Part shown: positions 20,149 through 30,400 of the stretch, in pieces
Position numbering within the stretch: the stretch's first letter is position 1
Layout: every line of letters starts with the position of its first letter
Assembly (NCBI GenBank): GCA_025766275.1
Contig: JAFKAC010000019.1
Location: forward strand, 843,743 to 907,742
Length of the DNA stretch: 64,000 nt
Direction of reading: 5' to 3'
Origin: Lactarius indigo
Taxonomy: Eukaryota > Basidiomycota > Agaricomycetes > Russulales > Russulaceae
The notes under the pieces: model-generated
Seen by the model: the letters and a program-made list of their open reading frames with translations, nothing else
Databases searched by the model: none
Told to the model about the DNA's origin: nothing
Made by a program: the position numbers and the translations under genes

Positions 20149-20388
20149 ATGCTCCCCGATAATGTCTTGCTTGAAATATTTGACTTTTATAGAAGTCATT
20201 CATATATTTGGAGTTACTATTTCAGAACGTGGACATGGCACGTACTGGTACACGTATGCCAAACGTGGCGACAACTCGTCTTTGCGTCACCACACCGTCT
20301 CAGTCTCCGAATCTTCTGCACACAAAGAACACAAGAACTCACATTTCCTTTGTTCCTCAAGTCCCTTGCTCCTAGTAAAACGGTGTGA
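20149..20388 (+). pseudogene. F-box-like gene, array copy 3, truncated after the F-box
   Basis: Starts MLPDNVLLEIFDFYRSH with the same F-box-like segment (WHVLVHVCQTWRQLVFASP) as copy 1, then leaves the family near 20325 and stops at 20386-20388. What follows (20330-20490) is unrelated. About 80 residues remain: essentially an isolated F-box. It could in principle make a Skp1-binding peptide without a substrate domain, but it is more simply a broken copy. It lies head-to-tail with copy 4. Confidence 0.8.
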
Positions 20389-20499
20389 CGTTGCACTCCG
20401 TCACTCCGCCGGTATAAGATCATGAGAGTGTCGAATATCACCAAAGTGCCAATTTGGGCACCCGGGCCGCCGTGACTGAACAATATTACTAGCTCCTTC

Positions 20500-20949
20500 G
20501 TCCTGTTCATTATCCACATAATCGATGGCAACTCAGAGGTTTGTCTGTCTATCGCCTTCATTCGGTGTATTACAGACTGATTAACCGAACTCTCACTTGA
20601 CTAATCTCCAATCAGCCATGGTCCGGTCTCCCTACCGAGTTTTGCTGAATCGTCCCCGTTGACCGGCTCTCCCAGGTGTGTCCAGTGCCGTCACCTGCCA
20701 TTTCTCCAACCAATCGACTGAGTAATCACTACTAAACTTCAATTAGTGTTCGCCTGCTCTCCCTACCAAGTGGTTCATCCTCCAGCGCCACACATATTAG
20801 AAAGACTGTTCAAGGTCGCCGCCAGAAACGAAAGAATGCATGTGTTCAAGGTGCGTCCTCAAGCACCCTCGGTCTGTGTGTGGCAGCTGCAGCACATACT
20901 GACTTTCTGTGGCACAGACGAGAACTATAGACACTCAACGACAATCGAC
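20500..20949 (+). promoter_or_regulatory. conserved F-box upstream block 4, split by about 250-bp insertion
   Basis: The block (CCAAT at 20608-20612) runs to ccgagttttgctg near 20646, and the remainder (ctgtggcacagacgagaactatagacac) resumes near 20905. The extra 250 bp between the halves is absent from the other copies. It places the block further from the start codon and opens an in-frame N-terminal extension from an ATG near 20837. Confidence 0.6.
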
Positions 20950-22335
20950 ATGCTCCCGGACAGTGTCATGCTTGAAATATTTGACTTCTGTCGAATGAAT
21001 CGTGACGCCGTTCGCCTTGTGTGGAAGTGGGACCTACTGGTTCATGTATGCCAAAGATGGCGACAAATCATATTTGCATCGCCACACCGTCTCGATCTCC
21101 AAATTCTTTGCACACGGAGGACTCCTGTCAGGAAGAACCTTGGTATCTGGCCAGCCTTTCCTATCGTTATTGACTATGGCTATTCCGAGACAAGCACTAG
21201 GTCAAGAAGAGGAGAAGGCAACGTCATTGCTGCTCTTAAGCACCCCAATCGTGTATGTTATCTCGATCTCAACGTAACGGGCGCACAGCTAGGAAAGATG
21301 GCCACGAAGATGCAGGAGCCATTTCCGGTGTTAACGCATCTTGACATTTGCTCAAAGGTTGGAAATGCGCCGGTCCTTCCCGCCAAATTCCTGGGGGGAT
21401 CTACACCATGTTTACAGGAAGTCTATTTACGCGGCATTCCATTTCCAACAATACCGATGTTTCTTTCGTCTGCCAGTGACCTGATCGAGCTCGATCTTCA
21501 CAATATACCTCCGACTGGTTATCTTTCACCCGAGGCAGTGGTTGTGGGTTTGGCCGCCTTGCCCAAGCTCAAATACTTTACCATTGAATTCCAATTGGCT
21601 ACCCCCCACACTGATCCAATTCGCTTACCTCCCACAACACGAACTGTCCTTCCTGCTCTCACCGACTTTCAATTCCAGGGCGCTATCGAGTATTTGGAGG
21701 ACCTTGCTTCGCAGATCGATAGCCCTCGACTGAACCGGATCCACATATATTACTTGAACCAGCCTGTTGACCTTCAGGTTACTCAATTCTCCAAGTTTAT
21801 CGATCGCTCAATAGGCCCCAGGTTGACCCCATTCAAGCATGCGGGTATTACCTTTTCCGGTGACAGGGCTTCCTTCGACATATATCGTGTTACAAACCCA
21901 CGTTCTATTCTTCGTCCTTCTATCACTGTAATTTCATGCGATGGGATTGATTGGCAAGTTTCACACATGGCCCAGGTGCTCAGCCAATTTTCCGCTACAC
22001 TGTCCAATGTGGTCCATCTCACGCTCGAGGGCCTCGAGAACGAGAGTCAATTAGAGGGCACGAATTGGCTGCTTCTCCTCTACCCATTCTCCGCCATGCA
22101 GACTCTGCTTGTATCTCAGGAGCTCGCAGTGCACGTTGCCCTTTCATTGGAAGACGTCACGGGTGCGAAGATCGCCGAGGTGTTGCCGTCCCTTGACTTG
22201 ATTTGCTTAGCGGACCAACCGGCCTCATCTATTGACAAGTTCGTCGCTGCCCGCCAGCTCTCTGATCTCCCAGTAACCGTCATCAACACAAGAACAGAGT
22301 TTGACGAAAGACTCAGGTCCTATGTCAGCGAATAA
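20950..22335 (+). CDS. F-box-like/LRR protein, array copy 4 (subfamily I)
   Basis: A single exon, 461 codons from the conserved ATG (MLPDSVMLEIFDFCR). The F-box-like part (WDLLVHVCQRWRQIIFASP) is followed by Leu-rich repeats as in copy 1. It ends INTRTEFDERLRSYVSE, the full-length family C-terminus. The frame stays open upstream to about 20746 without the conserved context; an ATG near 20837 would add about 38 residues, and I regard the conserved ATG as the start. Probable substrate adaptor of an SCF-type ubiquitin ligase. Confidence 0.85.
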   Translation: MLPDSVMLEIFDFCRMNRDAVRLVWKWDLLVHVCQRWRQIIFASPHRLDLQILCTRRTPVRKNLGIWPAFPIVIDYGYSETSTRSRRGEGNVIAALKHPNRVCYLDLNVTGAQLGKMATKMQEPFPVLTHLDICSKVGNAPVLPAKFLGGSTPCLQEVYLRGIPFPTIPMFLSSASDLIELDLHNIPPTGYLSPEAVVVGLAALPKLKYFTIEFQLATPHTDPIRLPPTTRTVLPALTDFQFQGAIEYLEDLASQIDSPRLNRIHIYYLNQPVDLQVTQFSKFIDRSIGPRLTPFKHAGITFSGDRASFDIYRVTNPRSILRPSITVISCDGIDWQVSHMAQVLSQFSATLSNVVHLTLEGLENESQLEGTNWLLLLYPFSAMQTLLVSQELAVHVALSLEDVTGAKIAEVLPSLDLICLADQPASSIDKFVAARQLSDLPVTVINTRTEFDERLRSYVSE

Positions 22336-23039
22336 GGTAATGTTCCATACCGCCAGTTGCGTACTCTATGGCCTGGTGTTTACAATCCACAATTTGACAG
22401 TTCTAATCATACCTCCGTCACATCTAGGAGACGACCGTATACGCAGACGAATATATTGCTTTAGTTACGTTGTCACAATCCGTACATCTATACGAATCTT
22501 ACAATGGACTTGTTGTGAATAACCTATACCTGGTCATATTATTACCTGGCGCCCGACGATTGGGACTGAGAGCCGAGCCTGTGCACCCGCGTGGCATTAA
22601 CCCAAACCACGATGTAAGAGAGGAACATGTAATTTTAGTTGTCGGTATTCTCGGAAGCGCTAAGCAGTGGCAGGTTGGCGGCTTTGTCTTTGAGCACAAG
22701 TTGACGTTGACCTCGAAGCCGAGAGATCTGGCTGGCTGAATTCAAGCTCTTTCCGCACGCTACATTGTGCTCGAATCAGTGCCTCGTCTTTATCGGGTCT
22801 CATATCAGTATAGTGCTAGTTCCTCGAGTATCCAGTGCAACACCTCATGTTCATAATTATCCCATTGATCTTTCATTAGGGTCTCAACAAATGATGGATT
22901 GGTTGGTCGCCTCACGTTCTTCCATCACGTCGTTTGTCTCGTAAAGATCATGTAGGATATGAGGAAGTCATGTCATTAAAGGAGAGATCTCGGCAGTACA
23001 TGGTAACTGTAGAAAAAAGAACAAGTGACAGAAACTGAT
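22336..23039. repeat. spacer of array repeats (blocks R and pre-D)
   Basis: 22551-22790 matches 27000-27235 and, less well, 26330-26560 (gcggctttgtctttgagcaca, gtgcttgaat/ctcgaatc..gtgcctc). 22954-23039 is nearly identical to 27361-27445 (gatatgaggaagtcatgtca through ctgtagaaaaaa), the closest match between any two units, so this pair is probably the youngest exchange. No gene is seen. Confidence 0.7.
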
Positions 23040-23660
23040 GCAATGAGTGAAAAGAATGAGAAGCACACCGCCCTCAGAACCGTCGTGCGTCGCCGACCAA
23101 ATCCTCAATCGATTGGTGCTCAAAGTTGTTGTGCGCCTTGAGGATCGACGCGTGCATTTCCTTCATCGCCTTTCCAATCTTCACCCCGGACCGCGATAGT
23201 GTCGCAATGCCATGCATCGCACTTGGCATTCCCCCGCCTACACCTACTCATAATCCACGACACACACTCAAACACCTTCTCCATCTCCGTGGTGTTGGAT
23301 GTAGCGCGAACGCCTCAATCTCAGTAAAGAGCGGCTGCCAATGTGCGAGCGAATTGCCAAGGCAATGTTCTGCCTCGAGGTCGTACGGTAACTGAAACTA
23401 GAGCTATTGGCAACGTAGTCCTTCAACGGCTGTTCCTTGGCCTCGATGAGTACGAATGGGCTACAGCACGTCGTCGGCAACTCGCGTGAGCTACGAAGGA
23501 ATTAGATTTTATGACGTCAGTTCTAGTTTGCTCCGCACCAACGAGGTATACAACGTCTCTGATCCTTCCGTGCCCTGCATCCAAAACGCGAGCCACAGTT
23601 CTGTGATTGTTCACAAGCAACGTCAATTCCATGCAAGGGAAGCCAAAACTCAGCCTCTCG
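23040..23660 (-). pseudogene. dynein heavy chain tail fragment, decayed copy D2
   Basis: Aligned with 27445-28015 of the dynein-like gene: shared text includes accgccctcagaaccgtcgtg, atcgacgcgtgcatttcctt, aacaccttctccatctccgt and gtatacaacgtctctgat. The minus strand carries several stops and small deletions, so the dynein reading ([14 protein letters not shown] region) is lost. Similarity ends near 23600, just after the point where the 27.9 kb copy also diverges. Confidence 0.82.
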
Positions 23661-23679
23661 TTGGTCCATGAGTCCGCGG

Positions 23680-24330
23680 CCGTCCTTCGGAGTGAATGGG
23701 CACGTCGGGAGGTGAAAGCGGTTGTTAAGGGTCTTGACACACCCGGCTTCCGTCATTTCCTCAACCATGGGGTAACCATGGATGCGGTGACAGTGCTGAC
23801 CACGGAGGACGGAGTCGCGGGTTCGCGCACTGTTTCTGTTGCTAAGGAACGCATGTATTGAGTCAGAAATCGTGATTGTGGAAGTGGCAGTAAGGGTAGG
23901 AAGGGGCCAGTGGCCGAAGTCACAGTTGGTCCACTAGGGTAGGAGAAGACCGATAAGCGATGTCGATGGGGGTGCGGGGGCTTGAAAACGTTCCGGCATC
24001 GGCAGGTTTTGCAGGTTGTCGGGAAACTTCCACTAGCACTGAAAATAAAAGATAGAGTAGGATGGCCGATGGACTGAAAGACCCTGCATGCTGGTGAGCA
24101 AAGCTAAAGAACTTGAGTTGCGATTGCACCGGGCTCAGAAGCGACATTGTCCGAGTCTGTGTGAATCTCGGTGTGAATCTCTTGGTCATCAGGCTGGAAG
24201 CCCTTGAAAAATTCGAGTATTAAAATTGCCAGTGGATTTGCGCCTCGAGGGAGAGCGGCTATGCAAGAAGTTTCGATGGTATATTTGAGAACGTTGCTGT
24301 CATCGCGAATTTGACACGCGGTGATGTATA
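23680..24330 (-). repeat. duplicated block X, copy 3
   Basis: Strong match to copy 1 across gggcacgtcgggaggtgaa, gttcgcgcactgtttctgtt, ggaaggggccagtggcc and gatgggggtgcgggggct. No frame is intact on either strand. Confidence 0.7.
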
Positions 24331-24419
24331 TGTTATATGTAACACTGGCAGTGGTAATTGAATTTGGTCACGGACTCGGCAACTTGAAAGCGTCGTATAG
24401 GGCTCCTTCGTCCTCAGAG

Positions 24420-24590
24420 CTTAATCCATTATCTACATCATAAATGGGCGCCCAAAGGTTTGTCTGAAGCCTTGGTTTGCCATAGTACTGGACTAATTCA
24501 CCGGATTTTCGCCTCTATTCACCAATCAGCCATTGTCCAGTCTCCCTACCGAGTTTGTGTGGCACAGGCGAGAGTTACAGACATGCAACG
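24420..24590 (+). promoter_or_regulatory. conserved F-box upstream block 5, with CCAAT box
   Basis: Same block as at 13140, with CCAAT at 24522-24526 and ggcacaggcgagagttacagacat before the start. Confidence 0.6.
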
Positions 24591-26045
24591 ATGATCAACG
24601 TGCTCCCCGATGATGTCTTGCTTGATGTGTTTGACATCTATCAAATTTTCTTTTTATCTTTTGGCACATGGAAAGAATGGCACTTGTTGGCGCAAGTATG
24701 TCAAAGATGGCGACAGCTCGTATTTGCGTCACCACGCCGTCTCAATCTCCGAATTCGCTGCACACCTAAAACTCCAGTCACGAATCTGGGTATCTGGCCG
24801 GCCTTTCCTATCGTTGTGGATTCCTATGTTTATCCCGGGGTGGGCCTTACGCCTGATGGTGAAGACAATCTTGTCGCTGCACTCAAATACTCCGAACGTG
24901 TGTACGGTATCAAGCTTATGTTAAGGGGCCCGCAGTTGGAAAAGATGGTCAATGTAATGCAAGAGCCGTTTCCCGTGCTGAAATTCCTCGATGTTTTCTC
25001 GGAGGATGGATATTCACCAGTCTTTCCCGCCGAGTTCTTGGGAGGGTACGCACCATGTCTACATCATATCAAATTATACGGCATTCCCTTTCCAGCATTA
25101 CCAACGCTTCTTTCGCCCACCAGTGACCACCTTGTCACCCTCAACCTTTCCTGGATACCTACGACTGGTTACATTTCACCTGAAGCGATGGTTGCGTGTT
25201 TGGCCGCATTGCCCAGGCTCAATGACTTTACCATTGAATTCCGATCGGACACCTCCCGCCCCGATCGAATACACCCACCTCCCATGCGAACTGTCCTTCC
25301 TGCTCTCAGATACTTTCGATTCAGGGGTGCTAACGAGTATCTGGAGGACCTTGTCGCCCGAATCGATAGCCCTCAACTAATCCAAATGCACGTATATTAC
25401 TCACTTTGGATTTTTGACACTCAAGTCGCGCAACTTTCCAAGTTTGTCCGTCGCTCAGTAGGCCCCGAGTTAAATCTATCCAGGCCTGCGCTTGTTGGAT
25501 TTTCCAGTGGCGTATTCGATTTGACCTTGTACCGTCATACAAACAATCCGAGCTCGGATCAGCACCCTGCTCTAATCGTCTCGTTCCAAGCCTATGCTTG
25601 GCGGCGAGGTTCCCACATGGCCCAAGTGCTTGGCCAATTCTCTGCGACACTCCCCACTGCTGTCCATCACAAGCTTGCAGCCGAACTGAAGGAATATTTT
25701 AAGGGTAGAAACAGGTTCCGATGGCTGAACATCCTCTACCAATTCCCCACCGTGCAGACGCTGCATATAGATCGGGGACCTGCACGTCATATTGCTCTTG
25801 CATTGGAAGACATCGCAATAGAGATGGTCGACAGAGTGTTGCCATCCCTTGAATTGATTCTTTTGGAGGGGCAGCCGGCATCATCTGTGGAGAATTTCGT
25901 CGCTGCCCGCCGGCTGTCTGGTCGCCCTGTGGCCGTTATCGACACAAAAGCGGAATTTGAGAAGAGACTCGAGTCTTACATCAGCAATAAGAGAGTGCCC
26001 CATACCGGCCCGGTCGCGTACTCTATACTACCATGGTGGACATGA
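24591..26045 (+). CDS. F-box-like/LRR protein, array copy 5 (subfamily II), shifted start
   Basis: A single exon, 484 codons. The ATG used by the other copies reads GTG here (MINVLPDDVLLDVF), but an in-frame ATG three codons earlier, created by ACAATC to ATGATC, keeps the gene translatable. F-box-like segment WHLLAQVCQRWRQLVFASP, then Leu-rich repeats (TGYISPEAMVACLAALPRLND). Its closest relative is copy 2. The C-terminus runs past the family end (SYISNKR) to VAYSILPWWT. Role as for copy 1, by family only. Confidence 0.85.
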   Translation: MINVLPDDVLLDVFDIYQIFFLSFGTWKEWHLLAQVCQRWRQLVFASPRRLNLRIRCTPKTPVTNLGIWPAFPIVVDSYVYPGVGLTPDGEDNLVAALKYSERVYGIKLMLRGPQLEKMVNVMQEPFPVLKFLDVFSEDGYSPVFPAEFLGGYAPCLHHIKLYGIPFPALPTLLSPTSDHLVTLNLSWIPTTGYISPEAMVACLAALPRLNDFTIEFRSDTSRPDRIHPPPMRTVLPALRYFRFRGANEYLEDLVARIDSPQLIQMHVYYSLWIFDTQVAQLSKFVRRSVGPELNLSRPALVGFSSGVFDLTLYRHTNNPSSDQHPALIVSFQAYAWRRGSHMAQVLGQFSATLPTAVHHKLAAELKEYFKGRNRFRWLNILYQFPTVQTLHIDRGPARHIALALEDIAIEMVDRVLPSLELILLEGQPASSVENFVAARRLSGRPVAVIDTKAEFEKRLESYISNKRVPHTGPVAYSILPWWT

Positions 26046-27449
26046 CCATACACATAGACGAATGTATATATTGCTTTAGACTGCATTCTCACAATCCGCA
26101 CATCTGGGTCTGCAAATCTAGCAATGGTCTTGATCTTGGACTAAGAAACCTGGCAGCCATCAATGATGGCGCCGCGTAACCAGGTTTCATACCTGAATGT
26201 TCGGTAATCATGAACAACCACATGATACACGAGGCCCAAAAGTGGAGAGGGTGGTGCTGGCAGAATCTGGGTCGTACTCGGGTGTCATCCACCCGGGAAA
26301 GTGCAGGCTATTGCATGCTGCTGGACAATCAGAAGTCGGATCCAAGCCTGTCCACTGGCGTGCCATTAATTTAAACCTAGTCGAACATGTGAGGGAGACG
26401 ACAATAGTGTCGGACGCAGATACTAGTAGTAGTAGTAGATATCAACAACCGAGCCGTGGGGATACCCAGATGCGGTGTTGGTTTGGCGACCTTGAGCACG
26501 GGTTAATCTCCAAGCCAAGCCTAAGAGATAGCCGGCCAAATCCAAGCCCTTGTCCCCTCGTTACTTTGTAGTTGAATCCGTGTTGACTCATTCTTGGTAA
26601 CGAAGACGTTTCAAACAGGTTGTATAATTCGGTGGTGTATTCGTAATCGTCGCTGCCTGTGTCCGAGTTAGTACCGGGGTGTAGGATGCGTACACCCGCC
26701 GAGGCTCCAGGGCCCGCCGGAATAATCGGAAACTCCAATGACTCTCGAAACTGTAACTTCAAGTTGCTGCATGGAGCCGCGCGTTACACCGGGAGGTCGA
26801 TGCCGTGGTCACTCAGGTATCGTTTAGCCAGCGCCAACCCTCGCTTAAGGACTGAGCAGGGCGCTGTCGTTCGGAATGGGCTGGCCTGCTGGGACTCGGG
26901 GGTGTCCGAGTCATCAAGGACGGGAGCAGCTATGGTCAAGAAGTTTCAGTAATATGAGAACACCGCCAATCCGAGTCGTCGCGAATGCGACACCACAGCG
27001 AGATCCATTTCGGTAGGCCCGGTGCATGCGAACAGACAGGGCGGATTTCCAAGATTCACATTCAAGTTATGGGCATTCTCGGACGCACCAAGCGGTGGCG
27101 GCTTTAGCTTTGAACACAAAGTTGAAGCGACTTGCAGTCGACAGCGAAGCCAGAGATGGCCGGCCGAATCCAAGCACTTTCCTCCACACTACGAGTCTGT
27201 GCTTGAATCCGTGCCTCATCACTATCCCATAACAGTAGCCTGAGAGCTCGTTTCTCGCTTATCCGAGTCCGGTGCAACCTCACGTGTCTCAACAAGCGAC
27301 GCACTGGTTGTCCACCTCACATTCTTCCATAACGTTGTTTGTCTCGCAAAGACCCTGCAGGATATGAGGAAGTCATGTCATTAAAGGAGAGATCTCGGCA
27401 GTACATGGTAACTGTAGAAAAAAAGAACAAGTGACGGAAACTAATGTAA
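26046..27449. repeat. array spacer: copy-5 3' flank, block X copy 4, block R
   Basis: 26046-26290 matches the 3' flank of copy 2. 26330-26575 and 27000-27235 are two copies of block R. 26580-26960 is block X copy 4, whose minus strand still reads KLQFRESLEFPIIPAG for a stretch. 27361-27449 is near-identical to 22954-23043. A (TAG)n/(AGT)n run is at about 26422-26439. No intact gene. Confidence 0.65.
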
Positions 27450-27478
27450 TGAGCGAAAAGAATGAGAGCACACCGCCC

Positions 27479-30400
27479 TCAGAACCGTCGTGCGCCACCG
27501 ACCAGACCCTCAATTGACTGGTGCTCAAGGTCATTGCGCGACTTGAGTATCGACGCGTGCATTTCCTTCATCGCGTTTCCGAGCTTCACCCCGAATCGCG
27601 ACAGGATATCGCGCTGCCACGCGTCGTACTTGGCATTCACGCGCGCCTGTACCTGCTCATAATCCACGACGCAAACCCCGAACTCCTTCTGCGTCTCCGT
27701 CGTGTCGAACGTGATGCGCGAGCGCTTGATCTCAGTCAAGAGCTGTTGCCAATGTGCGAGTGAATCGCCGAGACGATTGAACACGTATTCTGCCTCGAGG
27801 TCCCACAGTGATTGGAACTGCAGCCATTTGGCGACGTAGTCCTTCAGCTGTTGTACCTTGGCCTCGATGAGCACGAATGGTCGCTGGAGCGTGTCGTCGG
27901 CGAATTGCGTGAGCTAGGAAAGAAGTCAATCTTCGTCGCGAGATTAGTTCTCGAGTTAGCTCCGTACCAATGAAGTATACAACGTCTCTGATGCTGTCGT
28001 GCCCTGCATCTGGAGTCCGATCTCATATCGCGAACTCTGAATCCGCCGTAGACGGCAAACCACACCTAGAAGGACATCAGTGAGATTTGACGCGCTGGTG
28101 TAGTCAGGACAGCATTCACCGAGCCAATCGTGTAGTTGCTGCAACCATGTTTGACGTGCATATTCTATTGGAGGATCTAAGAAGATGACCTGGTTCTGTA
28201 TCCGGATTTCGTGCACGATAGGCTTCAGCGTCATGCTCCCTTCTAAGAACTGTGTCCGCGCACGTCAGTCTCTCAACTGTGAACGGCCAGGGTAAGCATG
28301 GCCCACCTTCTCCCCACGCTGCTTGTCTCCACGCCTCTTGCTAGGAATAGGGTCGCGCCGTAGCTCGCCATCGTCCGCGGTACGATCGAACTCAGTGCAC
28401 CATGCCTGGGTGACATGTTTGAGCCGCTGAAGTAGGATCCCTTCGATCTTCTTGTCCAGCTCAGCGACCCAATGATCAAGATTCGCATAGCCTTCAAGGT
28501 TGAGACGGTCGATCTGTACACGGGTGCGCTTTAGTAATCGACTGGGCAAGATGATGCAGAACGCACGGCGGCCTGAATACGGCTCAAGAGCTCCGTGAAC
28601 GCTTCCGTCGTGTATGAGCATGTCGCTAGGTCCTCCACCGCCCGTAGAATGTCCTTGTACAGGTCGATGACGCTATTTGTCTTGTCCTGTCGGGCTATCA
28701 GCGATACGTCGGAACAACTACGATATCGACACTCACCTGTAATACCGACACCACGCTCGCAAACTCTCTAACGAACTGAATGTGTCGGGTATCCCGTCCG
28801 TCCGAAGACACGTATCGCGCAGCATAGTACTGGCTCGCGAAAGACTCCCAGCCAATACCCATACCTAAATCATGAAATCAGTAAACCCAAGCTCCTAAAG
28901 AGCCGCGCGCGGACTGACCTCGCGTAACCATTCGCTGCGCCTCATTCCGATACTCCGCCACAAGCCACTCAATCCCCTTGTTGTGTTCCACGAGGTCAAG
29001 CGTTTGTCCGTATGTCCTGACTGTCTCCATCAAGCTAACCGCGTGGGGATATACCCTCTTAGCGTCCTTGGCCATATTCGTAATCGCATGTGGCACCTGG
29101 AAACCAAGCCAGAGCAGGTTGCGCACGTCCTTGAACAACGTGATAATCTGAGGATCAAAGTTGACTGCCAGCTGGAAGCCGCCCCCGCGCAAGCGGACGA
29201 TCTCGAAAAGCCGCCCGGTGACTCCCATGTCGCGACGCCCGATGTCGTGTAGCCACGCCTCATATACTGGCCGCGTATCGAGCTTGCGGCGGAATGCGGC
29301 CGATTCGGATTGCAGCTTTTGGCCTTCCGCGTAGAGTTCCCAACCTTTGCCGAGAACATCCTCGACTCGCTTCATGTAAGTGAGGAGCTGTCGCTCGATC
29401 TGCCGTGCCCAGATGATGGCACCTGCGATAGGAGGAAGGTCGCGCATTTGAGACATATGATAAGCTTCAGAGTATCGATATTGCGTTTTGAACTACGGCT
29501 ATCGTATAAATCAAATTCGTGGTTGCAGATGAGGAGCATACCTTGTCGTGAAGACGCTTAATATCCTCCTTGACTGAGTCAATGAGTTGCGTCTGGTATT
29601 CTTGGATGGCACCTCTAATCTGTTGGTGTAGGTGACGTAAGACGAGTGACTTTGACAGAGAGGGTGTACAAGGCGCACCTTCGGCCTCACGAATAACGCG
29701 TTGAACTTTGAGAACACACGGAACATCTCGTTCGCGTTGCGCGCCGTCCCCAGACGATCCCGTAGCCGTGAGATGATCTGATTCTCAACTCTCGCCACAC
29801 GTTCGTTATATGCGTTTTCTGCTGCGACCCATATCTCCGTGCCCTCTGTTCGTTTTTGATCAGCTAAGCTGTCCTGGATGCCCATAACGAACAACCCACC
29901 GGTAGACACATCCAAAACGTCAATCCGCTTCATTACCTCATAAGCTTCCTTCACCTCCTCCTCCATGTCCATCCCACCAACCTCTACTCCAACACCGCCT
30001 AACCCCTTCGTAGGACCGGTCATCACGGCCAACTGCTCGTGCTGCCTCCTCCATTCCCTTAAATATCGCGTTCGCTCCTGCAACTTCGCGTGCGCTGGTT
30101 CGACTTTGATCCGGGTGGGTCTTTCTGACCGCTTTCGCGTGACCTCGCGCGCGACGTTTGTGAACTCCTTAATGAGGTCATCCCAGGTGCGGAAGATGGT
30201 CGTTGTCTGTGAGAGTAAGCGCTCAAACGTCTCGTACGGGGTGTAGAGCAGTCGGTGAGAGGTGAGGATGCGGAGTAGCTGGTCGTTAAAGTCTCGAGAG
30301 ATCGCTTCCATGAGTGGTAGGGCACGGCGGATCGGATAGGGCGATAGACGCATCTTGCGATTGACGTGCATAAAGATGAGCGTGAGCGCTTCTTGTATCT

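Noticed and set aside
20746..20949. Upstream extension of F-box copy 4 as part of the protein
   Set aside because: The frame opens at a non-ATG codon, the segment is an insertion absent from the other copies, and the conserved ATG at 20950 has the family context.
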